Positions 35,314-43,558 of a stretch of 64,000 nucleotides of DNA are shown one piece after another. The first letter of the stretch is position 1, and the number at the start of each line of letters is the position of its first letter. Source of the DNA: Pseudomonas sp. Irchel s3f7. Lineage in GTDB: Bacteria; Pseudomonadota; Gammaproteobacteria; Pseudomonadales; Pseudomonadaceae. A program made the position numbers and the translations under genes. The notes under the pieces are model-generated. The model ran no database searches. It saw only the letters and a list, made by a program, of their open reading frames with translations, and was not told the origin of the DNA. The DNA lies in assembly GCF_900187615.1 (NCBI RefSeq), contig NZ_FYDO01000004.1, positions 124,001-188,000 of the forward strand, given 5' to 3'.

Positions 35314-36036
35314 GTGATTTCGACTCTACACATCGCCAGACTCAAAGCATGGGGCGCCCATGGCTTCACCGCCACAGGCGTGGTCACAGCCTTCCTCGCG
35401 ACGTTAGCCCTGCTCGACAACCAGCCGACCCACTGCCTGCTGTGGCTGGGGGTTGCGCTGATCGTCGACGGACTGGACGGTGCCCTGGCGCGCAAGGTCA
35501 ATGTGCAGTCGGTGTTGCCGAGTTTCGATGGTTCGATCCTCGACCTGGTGATCGATTACCTGACCTACGTGTTCATCCCGGCGCTGTTCATCTATCGCTA
35601 TATCCCGTTGCCGGATTACACCCTGTTGCTGACCGTGTCGCTGATTCTGGTGTCGTCGCTGTTCTGCTTCTGCAACGTCAACATGAAAAGCAAAGACAAC
35701 TACTTCCAGGGCTTTCCTGCAGCCTGGAACGTCGTTGCCCTGTGCCTGTACATCATCGATCCGTCGCCGTGGATCACCTTTCTCAGCGTTATTGGCCTGG
35801 CCCTGCTGTCGGTCACCCGGATGAAGTTTCTGCACCCGTTCCGCGTTCGCCGTTTCATGCCGATCAACATTGCCGTGACCGCCATCTGGCTGTTGTGCAG
35901 CTTGTCACTGGTGATCAACCATCCACTTATCAACCCGCTGGTAATGGGGCTCTGGCTGTTGATGTCGGGCTACTTCCTCGGGATCTGCATCTGGCGCACA
36001 GCACTGGAGTGGTTCGACGAATCGCCAAAGGGATAA
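35314..36036 (+). CDS. pcs: Phosphatidylcholine synthase (CDP-diacylglycerol--choline O-phosphatidyltransferase)
   Basis: This 240-residue CDP-alcohol phosphatidyltransferase makes phosphatidylcholine directly from CDP-diacylglycerol and choline in the inner membrane. The active-site motif is visible: DGLDGALAR then FDGSILDLVID, matching D-G-x2-A-R-x8-9-G-x3-D-x3-D. About seven transmembrane helices are predicted. The start is the GTG at 35314, preceded by GGAG at the right distance; this gives the size of P. aeruginosa Pcs (about 238), while the longer open frame upstream has no signal. It is followed 4 bases later by a DUF488 gene. Confidence 0.93.
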   Translation: MISTLHIARLKAWGAHGFTATGVVTAFLATLALLDNQPTHCLLWLGVALIVDGLDGALARKVNVQSVLPSFDGSILDLVIDYLTYVFIPALFIYRYIPLPDYTLLLTVSLILVSSLFCFCNVNMKSKDNYFQGFPAAWNVVALCLYIIDPSPWITFLSVIGLALLSVTRMKFLHPFRVRRFMPINIAVTAIWLLCSLSLVINHPLINPLVMGLWLLMSGYFLGICIWRTALEWFDESPKG

Positions 36037-36040
36037 CCCT

Positions 36041-36427
36041 ATGACTATCCATATTGTCCAACTCGGCTCTCCCCGCCGCCCCGATGAAGGTTTGCGACTG
36101 GGCACGGTGCGCCGCCCACCCCGCGGCGTACCGAAAACCGAATTCGCCAGCCGGGATTTCTACGATGTCTGGCAACCGTTGCTATCGCCCAGCGCGGACC
36201 TGGTGGCGGAGGCAAAAACCGCGCAAGACGCCAAGGCCTGGGAACATTTCAAGCGCAAGTTCAAGTCTGAGATGAACCAGCCTGCGGCCAGCCAGATGCT
36301 TGATCTACTGGCCGCACTGTCACACCAGACTTCATTCGCGGTGGGCTGCTATTGCGAGGATGAAGCGCATTGCCATCGGTCGGTGTTGCGTGAGTTACTG
36401 CAAGTAAGGGGGGCGCAAGTTTTATAA
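36041..36427 (+). CDS. DUF488-family protein
   Basis: This 128-residue protein carries the DUF488 features: IVQLGSPRRPDEGLRLGTVRR at the N-terminus and GCYCEDEAHCHRSVLRELL near the C-terminus, with the conserved Cys and His. The family is common in Pseudomonas and has no established function. It starts 4 bases after pcs ends, so the two are co-transcribed, but a functional link is not evident. Confidence 0.87.
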   Translation: MTIHIVQLGSPRRPDEGLRLGTVRRPPRGVPKTEFASRDFYDVWQPLLSPSADLVAEAKTAQDAKAWEHFKRKFKSEMNQPAASQMLDLLAALSHQTSFAVGCYCEDEAHCHRSVLRELLQVRGAQVL

Positions 36428-36468
36428 AGCGCAACGAACGCCCAATGACCGCTTTAACATTCGGTGCA

Positions 36469-37035
36469 CTACACCTCATCAGGATGACTGAGGTATGCCG
36501 CATTTCTTTCCTTGATATTTATATTGAACAACAACGGCCTCGCCCCCTTGTTGGCTATGTACACATACGGAGATTCGATTCTTCTTTGCACATGAAGCAA
36601 ACCCTCGTCCCTGGGCCGAAGATATATATTTGACCAATCGGATTTTATTGCGCTCAGGGTCACAGGAATGCCACGCTCGTTGATCAGGTCAAATGTGCTC
36701 GCCCCCTCTGACTCGTAAGCGCCAAAAAAGTCTTGATCGCTCATGCTCAGACACTTGCCGTAGTAAGGTCCCGGACTTCGGATGTAGAGCCTGTATGCCG
36801 TCCCGGTAAACCTGAAGTACAACGTGAGTCGCGGCCTGGCGTCCACCGGAACGTCCGCCCGCAATCCAAGAAAATGCGAGTCATCTCGGGTTTGCGGCCT
36901 TCCCGTAAAAAAACCGCCACTGAAATCACTCACGCTAACAATCGCTGGCCTTGCATGTATGTAATCCAAAAAGTGCAACAGTGTGTTGGGGGTGCCAATG
37001 GTCGCAATAAAAGATTGCTGTCGATCCGTACTCAT
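36469..37035 (-). CDS. Unknown protein with beta-rich, lectin-like pattern
   Basis: This 188-residue protein has no signal peptide or membrane segment. After residue 60 it reads as alternating short strands rich in aromatic residues and Gly: RLTLYFRFTGTAYRLYIRSP, then GKCLSMSDQDFFGAY, NIYLRPRDEGLLHVQ and PYVYIANKGARPLLFNINI. The spacing of these Gly-aromatic blocks recalls a beta-trefoil or similar carbohydrate-binding fold, but I cannot assign a family. Codon use is less GC-rich than in neighbours and the flanks (36428-36468, 37036-37296) are AT-rich and gene-free, which suggests recent acquisition. It stands alone on the minus strand. Confidence 0.62.
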   Translation of the reverse strand: MSTDRQQSFIATIGTPNTLLHFLDYIHARPAIVSVSDFSGGFFTGRPQTRDDSHFLGLRADVPVDARPRLTLYFRFTGTAYRLYIRSPGPYYGKCLSMSDQDFFGAYESEGASTFDLINERGIPVTLSAIKSDWSNIYLRPRDEGLLHVQRRIESPYVYIANKGARPLLFNINIKERNAAYLSHPDEV

Positions 37036-37296
37036 CCAGTACCTCTTTATTATCCGATATGAAATTTATTAACGATGGCGCAAGCAACACATAAAAAGCT
37101 GCTATTGCCATATCAGAATAAAAGGAGAGAAGAACACAAGAACAGCAAATTTTATAATCAATATATTCAGATTATTTCCCACGTTACGTGAAGCACTATT
37201 CAAACTACAAACACTGCCTACAACAGCATTTTTATTCGCTGGAATACCGCCTGCGAGCGCTGACCGCCGCAGGCAGCATTTTTTATTTCACTGGTC

Positions 37297-38109
37297 TCAA
37301 CGCCGAGTTATCACCACCTCCAGATATTCACTGGGCACCACCAGCGACTGGTCCCCCGCCCGGTTCAGCCGGTTCAACAGCTCCGTCAAATCCGCCTCCA
37401 GAGCCGTGGCACCCTCGGGCGGAAGGGCCGCGAAGGCCTTGTGCACCGGGCCGTACCATTCACGGAAGGTGTCGATGAAATGCGCGGCCGAGCGATAGCG
37501 GAAATTGAACGTGCGGCGCGTGACCTGAAGCAGAAACTCACACTCGTCAAAATGTTCGTGCAGCCAGGCTTCGGTGCCCCAGCGTGAGGGCGGCTGTGCG
37601 CCTGGTGGGGGTGGCAGGTGCTGGCCAAGGGTCTTGAACATCTGGCCGACGAAACCTTCGGGCGTCCAGTTGGCCAGGCCGATCCGGCCTCCCGGCCGAC
37701 AGACCCGCGCCAGTTCTGACGCTGCTTTGGCCTGATCAGGGGTAAACATCACGCCGAAGGTGGACAGCACGGCATCGAAACTGCCGTCCTCGAAGGGCAA
37801 GGCTTCAGCGTCAGCCACTTGAAAGCTGACATCCAGGCGCTCCGCCCTCGCCCGCTCTTCACCGCGTTCAAGCAAGGCGCTCACATAGTCCGTAGACGTA
37901 ACCTGGCAACCACGGCGCGCCGCGGCGAGTGTCGCGTTGCCGTTGCCGGCGGCGACGTCCAGCACGCGCTCGTCGCACAACAGGTCGCAGGCTTCGGCCA
38001 GCTGCTCGCCGACAATCTGCAAAGTGGTACCGATTACCGCATAGTCGCCGCTGGCCCAAGAGGCCATTTGGCGGGTTTTCAGGGCAGTCAGATCAATGGG
38101 TGTGCTCAT
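37297..38109 (-). CDS. Class I SAM-dependent methyltransferase (UbiE/COQ5-like)
   Basis: This 270-residue protein has motif I VLDVAAGNGNATLAAARRG (about residues 49-67), an acidic strand-2 end in TSTDYVSALLERG, motif II/III region VADAEALPFEDGSFDAVLSTFGV and LARVCRPGGRIGLANWTPEG. This is the methyltransferase_11 pattern. The C-terminal third (RYRSAAHFIDTFREWYGPVHKAF) is seen in a Pseudomonas subgroup with unknown substrate. It marks the left edge of the decayed region. Confidence 0.9.
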   Translation of the reverse strand: MSTPIDLTALKTRQMASWASGDYAVIGTTLQIVGEQLAEACDLLCDERVLDVAAGNGNATLAAARRGCQVTSTDYVSALLERGEERARAERLDVSFQVADAEALPFEDGSFDAVLSTFGVMFTPDQAKAASELARVCRPGGRIGLANWTPEGFVGQMFKTLGQHLPPPPGAQPPSRWGTEAWLHEHFDECEFLLQVTRRTFNFRYRSAAHFIDTFREWYGPVHKAFAALPPEGATALEADLTELLNRLNRAGDQSLVVPSEYLEVVITRR

Positions 38110-38153
38110 GGCGACGATCTCTGCGTGGAAACATGAATCGAAGATGACGGGGT

Positions 38154-38240
38154 CTATTCCGCCGTTGTGGGATCGATGATGTTCATGACCTGGGAAACGC
38201 GGCTGGCGGGAAACCCGCGTTCAATAACGAACTTTGGCAT
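38154..38240 (-). pseudogene. DUF4242 remnant (5' end only)
   Basis: A 28-codon leftward frame starts with MPKFVIERGFPASR, matching the conserved MPKFVIERDIPGAG opening of DUF4242 nickel-binding-like proteins of about 90 residues. An AGAGG ribosome site sits correctly before the ATG. After about 15 residues the family sequence is lost and a stop follows, so only the gene start survives. Confidence 0.6.
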
Positions 38241-38389
38241 GGCAACCTCTCATTATTGTTATGGATGACAGGACCGGCATGACCCTGTAGGCAAACTATC
38301 GCGCCGCCACGGGCTGGCGTCCTGTCCGATCGTCGGCCAACCCTGCCCGATCGTCCGGAGATTTCACGTGGCGCCGCGACGCGCTCACA

Positions 38390-38690
38390 ATCGAAGATCG
38401 CCTGCACGGGAACCGGATCGTCGGCGCGGCCCTCAATGCCCTGCACAAAAAGCCCTGTCACGCCTGGACGCTTGAAGAGCTGGCCCGCACCACCGGCACG
38501 TCCAGATCCCTGCTGGCCGAACGGTTCCAGCAATTGGTGGGTGTTTCGCCGATGCAGTACCTGACGCAATGGCGCATGTTGCTGGCGACCAAGGGCCTGA
38601 CGGTTTCCCACGGTGATGTTCGGGTTACCGGAAATTTCAGCGGCGAATCTCGGAACAGGCCTACAGCCAGCACGAGACCTCTTCAGTAAC
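38390..38690 (+). pseudogene. AraC-family regulator remnant
   Basis: In the rightward frame around 38410-38600 the translation reads RIVGAALNALHKKPCHAWTL, then EELARTTGTSRSLLAERFQQ, then LVGVSPMQYLTQWRMLLA. This is the first helix-turn-helix of AraC regulators with an N-terminal cupin domain. No start codon or N-terminal sensor domain is present. After the QWRM helix the frame diverges; RRISEQAYSQHE in another frame around 38640-38680 looks like the continuation of the second helix-turn-helix, so there is at least one frameshift or small deletion. The adjacent DUF4242 fragment is on the other strand and divergent, as expected for a regulator and target. Confidence 0.75.
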
Positions 38691-38728
38691 GTCCAGCGAC
38701 TTCAACTTCAGGATGAACAAAGACGCTG

Positions 38729-39142
38729 ATGGCTCGCAATTGGATTGGCGGAAATGGCAGCGCTACGTCACTCATCAGTCGACTGGGCGGAACGTTGACC
38801 ACCGCACCGACGGACTTGAAGATTCTCGCCGCGGTACTCATACCCGACCCGACCTCACCCGACCGCGCGCGATACACCCCTGATCAGTACGCCACACTCA
38901 CTACCGCCCGCACCCGGGTACGTGTTCACGTTGAGCGTCTTGCGGATGATTCGATCCGCGCCTATGGGTTCTACACAGGAAAACACAGGGATTGGGAAAA
39001 TATCCCCGTCGTCGCGGCCATCGCTGAGGGCGAGCAGTTTGTCGCGCAATTGGGTCAAGGCATCAAGCTGATCCTGACACCTGGCACCACGCCAATCCCA
39101 GTCCTGAAAAGCACTCATAGACAGCACAAAAACGGATGTTGA
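38729..39142 (+). CDS. Hypothetical protein within the decayed region
   Basis: This 137-residue frame has codon use consistent with coding (GC-rich third positions over most of the length) and an in-frame stop just before the ATG, so the start is bounded. No signal peptide or motif is recognised; the centre ARTRVRVHVERLADDSIRAY is strand-rich. No clear ribosome-binding site precedes it. Because both sides are pseudogenes it may itself be a fragment. A strong hairpin follows at 39190. Confidence 0.45.
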   Translation: MARNWIGGNGSATSLISRLGGTLTTAPTDLKILAAVLIPDPTSPDRARYTPDQYATLTTARTRVRVHVERLADDSIRAYGFYTGKHRDWENIPVVAAIAEGEQFVAQLGQGIKLILTPGTTPIPVLKSTHRQHKNGC

Positions 39143-39189
39143 TCACCTGAGCCACTGTTCAGAAGACTGGATAAATCCTTAGTCACGAA

Positions 39190-39222
39190 AAATGGCTCAG
39201 CGTGCAAACGCTCTGAGCCATT
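39190..39222. terminator. Bidirectional hairpin between gene remnants
   Basis: AATGGCTCAG (39191-39200) and CTGAGCCATT (39213-39222) pair, with further CGT/ACG pairing inside. A-rich sequence on the left gives a U-run for leftward transcription. Confidence 0.75.
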
Positions 39223-39233
39223 GATCTTGCGTG

Positions 39234-39600
39234 CTATGCAGCGTCGGGTGCCGTGGCGCCTTGCCTGGCCTCCTCCAACAACTGCTGAATCATCTTCTCC
39301 TGTTCGTCATAACGGCCCTCGCCGAAGTGGCAGTTGATGCAGTCGAAAGTCCAGAAGTCCACCAGCGCCACTTTGCCTTTGAGCGATTCGTTGGAGAGCG
39401 CTGGCGAGTTGAGCCATTGCACGGCGCCGGCCAACGACGGCATCGCGCCACGAGCATTGTCCCCGGCGCTGTCCGCCTTGACCTTGCTGACGATGTAATT
39501 GACAACTTTCGGCACGGTTTCCAGCACGCCATTTTTGACGCGGCCGATCCCTTCAGAAGAAGTGTTGGCCAGCAGCACGTCGCCTGCACCTGGCTGGCCG
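39234..39600 (-). pseudogene. DipZ-type thioredoxin-like protein remnant
   Basis: Leftward translation reads GIGRVKNGVLETVPKVVNYI, then AMPSLAGAVQWLNSPALS, then GKVALVDFWTFDCINC. The last part is the CxxC entry of the thioredoxin domain in DipZ-like proteins (VDFWTYSCINC). The next residues, HFGEGRYDEQEKMIQQLL, belong near the end of that domain, so about 100 residues holding most of the thioredoxin fold are missing in frame. The membrane half of the protein upstream of residue GIGR is also gone: homology stops near 39600, where it abuts a kinase fragment on the other strand. Confidence 0.75.
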
Positions 39601-39604
39601 TGAG

Positions 39605-39923
39605 AATCGCCATCCGCCCCCACGCCCTGCGCCGGGTATTGGTCAACCTGACGGACAACGCATTGAAGTTCGCTGGCGCCGCTGAGCTGAACGTGGAAAC
39701 CCGATCCGACGGCAGCCTGTTGATCACCGTCATGAACCGCGGCCCTGGGATTGCCGAAGAAGAATTGAAGCAGGTCATGCAACCTTTCTACCGCGTGAAA
39801 AATTCGCGCAACCGCAGCACCGGCGGCACGGGGTTGGGGTTGGCGATTGGTGGGGCGTTGACGTTGAGCCATCGTGAGGGTGGCGGGTTATGCGCAGAGC
39901 TCAAGCTTGTGTTGCGTAACTGA
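39605..39923 (+). pseudogene. Sensor histidine kinase remnant (ATPase domain only)
   Basis: Rightward translation from about 39605 gives IRPHALRRVLVNLTDNALKF (N box), NRGPGIAEEELKQVMQPFYR (G1/F boxes) and GGTGLGLAIGGALTLSHREG (G2 box), a typical HATPase_c domain. The sensor, HAMP and phospho-accepting His regions are missing, and a few residues between GLGLAI and GALTLSH are lost. The open frame extends left into the antisense of the DipZ remnant and so looks longer than the real fragment. Both fragments lost their N-terminal halves at the same point, as expected from one deletion in a divergent gene pair. Confidence 0.8.
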
Positions 39924-40026
39924 AGTTATCACTCTCGACCACTGATCACCCCTGTCAGATCTGACAGTAGCCAGATCCCCCTTGCTGTTGTGCAATGTCC
40001 CCCCACAGCATCAACGAGACACGCCA

Positions 40027-42192
40027 ATGAACCTGCTCGAATCAGTGACCCGAGCGTGCACGCGACTGGCGCCAGGGGGATGGCATTCGTTGTTGCTCAA
40101 TCATGGCCTGGACATTTTGGCCCAGCCGCTCGACGTCGAACTGAACAAGCCGTTGACCATCGATCGTCGTCTGCCAGGCTTTGAGGATTTCTCCAGTGAC
40201 GGCATCCGGGCGATTGAATCTGCTCAGCCATCGCGTAGTTTGCTGTATCACGCCCTCGCCTCTCCCGGAGTCACGCTCGACGCCGGTGGCCTGCCTCTGC
40301 AACGGTTTCCCACGCCTGCCGAAATTGAAGCTGTTCTCAACTTTGTCTTCGGCGTAAATCCACCCACACTCGAAGATCTCCGGCAAAAAGCCGATGGTGC
40401 TCCCTTGGCGCTGGCGGTGTTTGCCAGCGAATACCGCTGCGCCGCTGACACTGTGCACGGTCAACACGCCGACTTGTGCTTCTCCCGCACCGGCATCGCC
40501 CGCGTGGGTACCGCTGACGCACGCTACGATCCTGAACTGCGCAGCTTCCTGCCCTTCGTCGAAGATGACGCGTACGGTATCCGGGTCATGCCCGTGCGTT
40601 ACAGCGCCTATATCGCCATGCAACACAAGGGAGACGCCGAACGTTTCGGGCCGATGGATTTACAGGACGGCATTGATCACGAGCTGGACTTCTGGGTGCC
40701 GCTGCACAAGGTGTTCGAAGGTCCGCAGTGCCTGGCCGGGATGGATTTGATACTTGAGCTGGATACTCATCACATCAACGAAAAGCTACGGCACATTCAT
40801 CTACGCCATAACGACACGGGCTGGCAGGAACCGGAAATCAGCCAGCCGCCATTCGTCATCACCGAAGGCCTGGCTAACTGGGCGATACAAGCAGACCTTG
40901 GGCCGGGCTTGCTGCTGCCACAGCCCAAACCCCGGCTGGTCGAACCGGTCTTCCACCAAGGCGAACCCTTGTCTTTCCAGATGCCGCCGGACACCGGCGG
41001 CATGATTCATGGACGCCATAAGGTAGGTGAGGATGGAAGCATCGAGGATTTGAATGACCGGGAAGATGTGGACGGAATCGTCAAGGCGGGCGGCTATCGT
41101 GCACTGCACTATCATGACGGTACGGCGGACGGTTGGGTCCGGGCTCGCAGCCCTTCACTGGAGATTTTCACTCCTTCGGTAGCGGCCTATTCGGTCATTG
41201 GCGCTCCGGATTTCTTCCCGTTCTGCAGCCAGCGTCAACTCAAACGCTGGGCCGATCGCGTCCTGCCCGGTGAAGCGATCTGGCATACCAGGCTGGATGC
41301 ATTGTCGAATGTGCGGCATTGCGCCAACTTGAATCTGAAGGATCAACCGTTTTCGACGGAGGATCGCGGGGTCACGGCAATAGTGGGATTGCCCCGTGAA
41401 GCGGGCTCGACATCGACAGCAAACATCATCGCGACTGTTGCCCGCCCCTCCTCGTTGCCGGATGCCGCGGCCGGCGTCTTCGGCCCGGGCTGGGAAGTCG
41501 GAAACGATCGCCAACAAAGCGGAACAAACGACCGGTCACTTGTGGGATACAAGATGGCCAGCCCGTTTACAGAAGATGCGCGTATCTGCGCGGCCCTGGG
41601 CTCCTACTGGCCAGGTGTGGCTCCGGATTCGGCGCGTACCTTTGAGCCGCGGAGGAGCCTTCATTCCATCATCCCGTTGACAGACGAGGAAAACGGGGAA
41701 AAAGGCATAGCCTGGGATGGGCAGCGCGGGCCGCAGTTGATCAATGATGCGGGCCACTGGATCGCTCAATACTTCGCCTACGATTACACCGACTACACCC
41801 GGGTGGCGCTTGATGGGGGTTTCAGCCTGCAAACGACCGGCAACACCACGGCTCAAGCGTACACAGACCGCGTGCTCTCGATGCATCGTGTGTACAACGT
41901 GCTGGGGATCAGTGCCAAAGACAAACGCAATTCGTGGCCGTTGCTGTCTTTTATTCTCGTGCAGCGGCCCGATCTCGAACTCGAAGCAGCCCAACAGGAA
42001 GCCGGATTGCAACTGAGCGGATGGGTGCACCGCTTTCAAATGTATAAACACGGAATCATTTGGACCCCGGAAAAAAACTTCAAACTGCGCAACGTAGAAA
42101 TCCTCCGTCAGGTAAGCCTGTTCGTCAGTGCCGGAGCGATCTTGATCAAACACGAGTCGTCGCCCTGGCAGATTGCCCTTGAATCATTTTGA
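40027..42192 (+). CDS. Large protein of unrecognised family paired with a flavoprotein (possibly LodA-like)
   Basis: This 721-residue protein has no signal peptide or membrane segment. I cannot place it firmly. The segment LCFSRTGIARVGTADARYDP resembles the HPAIGIARVGN opening of LodA/GoxA quinoprotein amino-acid oxidases. FWVPLHKVFEGPQCLAGMDL and NEKLRHIHLRH look like conserved catalytic-domain blocks. The C-terminal third contains RICAALGSYWPGVAPDSART with a Cys and Trp seven residues apart, and IAWDGQRGPQLI. In LodA the cofactor is a Cys-Trp crosslink matured by a partner flavoprotein, and a LodB-like flavoprotein gene overlaps the end of this one by 20 bases. The Cys/Trp spacing differs from LodA, so the link is a hypothesis. 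ATG 40027 follows an earlier in-frame start at 39982. Confidence 0.8.
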   Translation: MNLLESVTRACTRLAPGGWHSLLLNHGLDILAQPLDVELNKPLTIDRRLPGFEDFSSDGIRAIESAQPSRSLLYHALASPGVTLDAGGLPLQRFPTPAEIEAVLNFVFGVNPPTLEDLRQKADGAPLALAVFASEYRCAADTVHGQHADLCFSRTGIARVGTADARYDPELRSFLPFVEDDAYGIRVMPVRYSAYIAMQHKGDAERFGPMDLQDGIDHELDFWVPLHKVFEGPQCLAGMDLILELDTHHINEKLRHIHLRHNDTGWQEPEISQPPFVITEGLANWAIQADLGPGLLLPQPKPRLVEPVFHQGEPLSFQMPPDTGGMIHGRHKVGEDGSIEDLNDREDVDGIVKAGGYRALHYHDGTADGWVRARSPSLEIFTPSVAAYSVIGAPDFFPFCSQRQLKRWADRVLPGEAIWHTRLDALSNVRHCANLNLKDQPFSTEDRGVTAIVGLPREAGSTSTANIIATVARPSSLPDAAAGVFGPGWEVGNDRQQSGTNDRSLVGYKMASPFTEDARICAALGSYWPGVAPDSARTFEPRRSLHSIIPLTDEENGEKGIAWDGQRGPQLINDAGHWIAQYFAYDYTDYTRVALDGGFSLQTTGNTTAQAYTDRVLSMHRVYNVLGISAKDKRNSWPLLSFILVQRPDLELEAAQQEAGLQLSGWVHRFQMYKHGIIWTPEKNFKLRNVEILRQVSLFVSAGAILIKHESSPWQIALESF

Positions 42193-43213
42193 TGTGGTGG
42201 TGGTCGGCGGCGGCCCGTCAGGCAGCGCGGCGGCGATCAGTTGTGCGCAACGCGGACTGCGAGTGGCGCAGCTCGAAGGTCGATGCTTTCCAAGGTTTCG
42301 ACCGGGGGAAAGCCTGCATCCGGGTATTGAACCGCTGCTGCGGCAACTCGGGGTGGCTGATCTCCTATGCAAGGATGCGATCCGCTTTACCGGCCAGTGG
42401 GTGCAGTGGGACGGTCCGCCTCGCTTCAATGGTTTTGGCGGGGATGACGCCGAGCCCTGGCAAGGTTTTCAGATTACCCGGGCAAGGCTCGACTCTGTAT
42501 TGCTGCAACAGGCCGTGAGGCTGGGAGTTACCGTGTTGCAGCCTTGCCAGGCCCGGGGCCTGTTGACGCGTAACCGGCGAGTGATCGGCTTGCAATCCGA
42601 TGCAGGTTCCCTGCTTACACCCTACGTGATCGATGCCAGCGGCGCGACGGGCTGGCTGAACCGACATTACCCGTCGCCGCTGCGTCGCCATTCGCCGTTG
42701 TTGATTGCTCGATTCGGCTACCACAAAGGTTGCATCCAGCCCTACGAGCAAGCCCCGCATCTGCTCGCCGACCTCGATGGCTGGACATGGATAGCCCATG
42801 TGGAAGATCAGTTGCTGCACTGGACACGCCTGTGTTTCGACAAACGATCACACCTGTTCCGAACCGTGCCTGAACGCCTGCAGATGTTGCCCACCGTGGG
42901 GCCGGTTCGTGGGGCCGATGTGAGCTGGCGTATCAGCACGTCGCCTGCCGGTACCGGCTTTTTCAGGGTGGGCGATGCGGCCTGTGTTCTCGACCCCGCA
43001 GCTTCGCACGGCGTACTCAAGGCATTGATGACTGGCATGCAAGCCGCGCAGGCAGTGTTCGATTGCCTTCAGCAACCATGGCTCGAAAGCGAAGCGCAAG
43101 CTCAGTACAGCCAATGGATCAGCGAGTGGTTCGAGCGTGATCTCACGCAAATGCGCCACTTCTACAGCACGCACCCCCACCCTCCTGATTGGTTGGGCAA
43201 CACGTCGGGCTGA
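42173..43213 (+). CDS. FAD-dependent oxidoreductase, tryptophan-halogenase / LodB-like
   Basis: This 346-residue flavoprotein has the Rossmann start DVVVVGGGPSGSAAAISCAQ (residues 7-26), the PRFRPGESLHPGIEPLLRQLG segment typical of LodB/halogenase-like proteins, and the second FAD motif GDAACVLDPAASHGVLKALM. The halogenase WxWxIP motif is only partly kept (GWTWIAHVE) and the halogenase catalytic Lys is not evident, so chlorination is unlikely. LodB-type proteins are needed to form the quinone cofactor in the partner oxidase. The start must be a TTG at 42173 or 42179, since the dinucleotide motif begins right after, and it lies inside the upstream gene, implying coupling. The C-terminus runs into an antisense HvfC remnant, so the last ~15 residues may be altered. 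Confidence 0.85.
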   Translation: MPLNHFDVVVVGGGPSGSAAAISCAQRGLRVAQLEGRCFPRFRPGESLHPGIEPLLRQLGVADLLCKDAIRFTGQWVQWDGPPRFNGFGGDDAEPWQGFQITRARLDSVLLQQAVRLGVTVLQPCQARGLLTRNRRVIGLQSDAGSLLTPYVIDASGATGWLNRHYPSPLRRHSPLLIARFGYHKGCIQPYEQAPHLLADLDGWTWIAHVEDQLLHWTRLCFDKRSHLFRTVPERLQMLPTVGPVRGADVSWRISTSPAGTGFFRVGDAACVLDPAASHGVLKALMTGMQAAQAVFDCLQQPWLESEAQAQYSQWISEWFERDLTQMRHFYSTHPHPPDWLGNTSG

Positions 43214-43449
43214 TAACCGGGCCCGACCAACTGCACCGGCCACTCGTACCCTGACGGCCAGGCCAGCGGCGATATCCGCAAGGGCTGATCCAGCAACAAC
43301 CCGGCATCGGTGGCAGGCAATGGCTCGGCATCGGACTGTTGCAGCGCCATTTCCACCCATTCGTAGTGCGCCAGCTCCACCATGAATGGCGGCCAGGGAC
43401 CGTCGGCCAAAGCCTGGGGTTCAGCGGCGAGAAACTCGACACACCACAA
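43162..43449 (-). pseudogene. HvfC/BufC-like (DUF2063) remnant
   Basis: Leftward translation reads VEFLAAEPQALADGPWPP, then FMVELAHYEWVEMALQQSDA, then PLRISPLAWPSGYEWPVQL. These are the middle part of DUF2063-type proteins, which assist maturation of metallophore peptides with a DUF692 enzyme. The N-terminal ~100-residue domain is missing at 43449, exactly where a REPIN begins, and homology is lost again near 43195, where the frame enters the end of the flavoprotein gene. No DUF692 gene is nearby. Confidence 0.75.
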
Positions 43450-43455
43450 TCCCCC

Positions 43456-43558
43456 CTGTAGGAGCGAGCTTGCTCGCGATGGTCGTTAACGCTGACGCGT
43501 GTCTACTGAATGAACGCAGCGCTCTTGAGTCCATCGCGAGCAAGCTCGCTCCTACAGG
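43456..43558. repeat. REPIN (TGTAGGAGCGAGC class)
   Basis: CTGTAGGAGCGAGCTTGCTC, continuing to GATGG at 43482, is repeated inverted (CCATCGCGAGCAAGCTCGCT, continuing to ACAGG at 43558). It abuts the truncated HvfC-like gene. Confidence 0.9.

Noticed and set aside
39231..39923. 230-residue rightward frame as one protein
   Set aside because: Its first half is the antisense of a DipZ-type remnant and only the second half encodes a kinase ATPase domain; the continuous frame is an artefact of the fusion.
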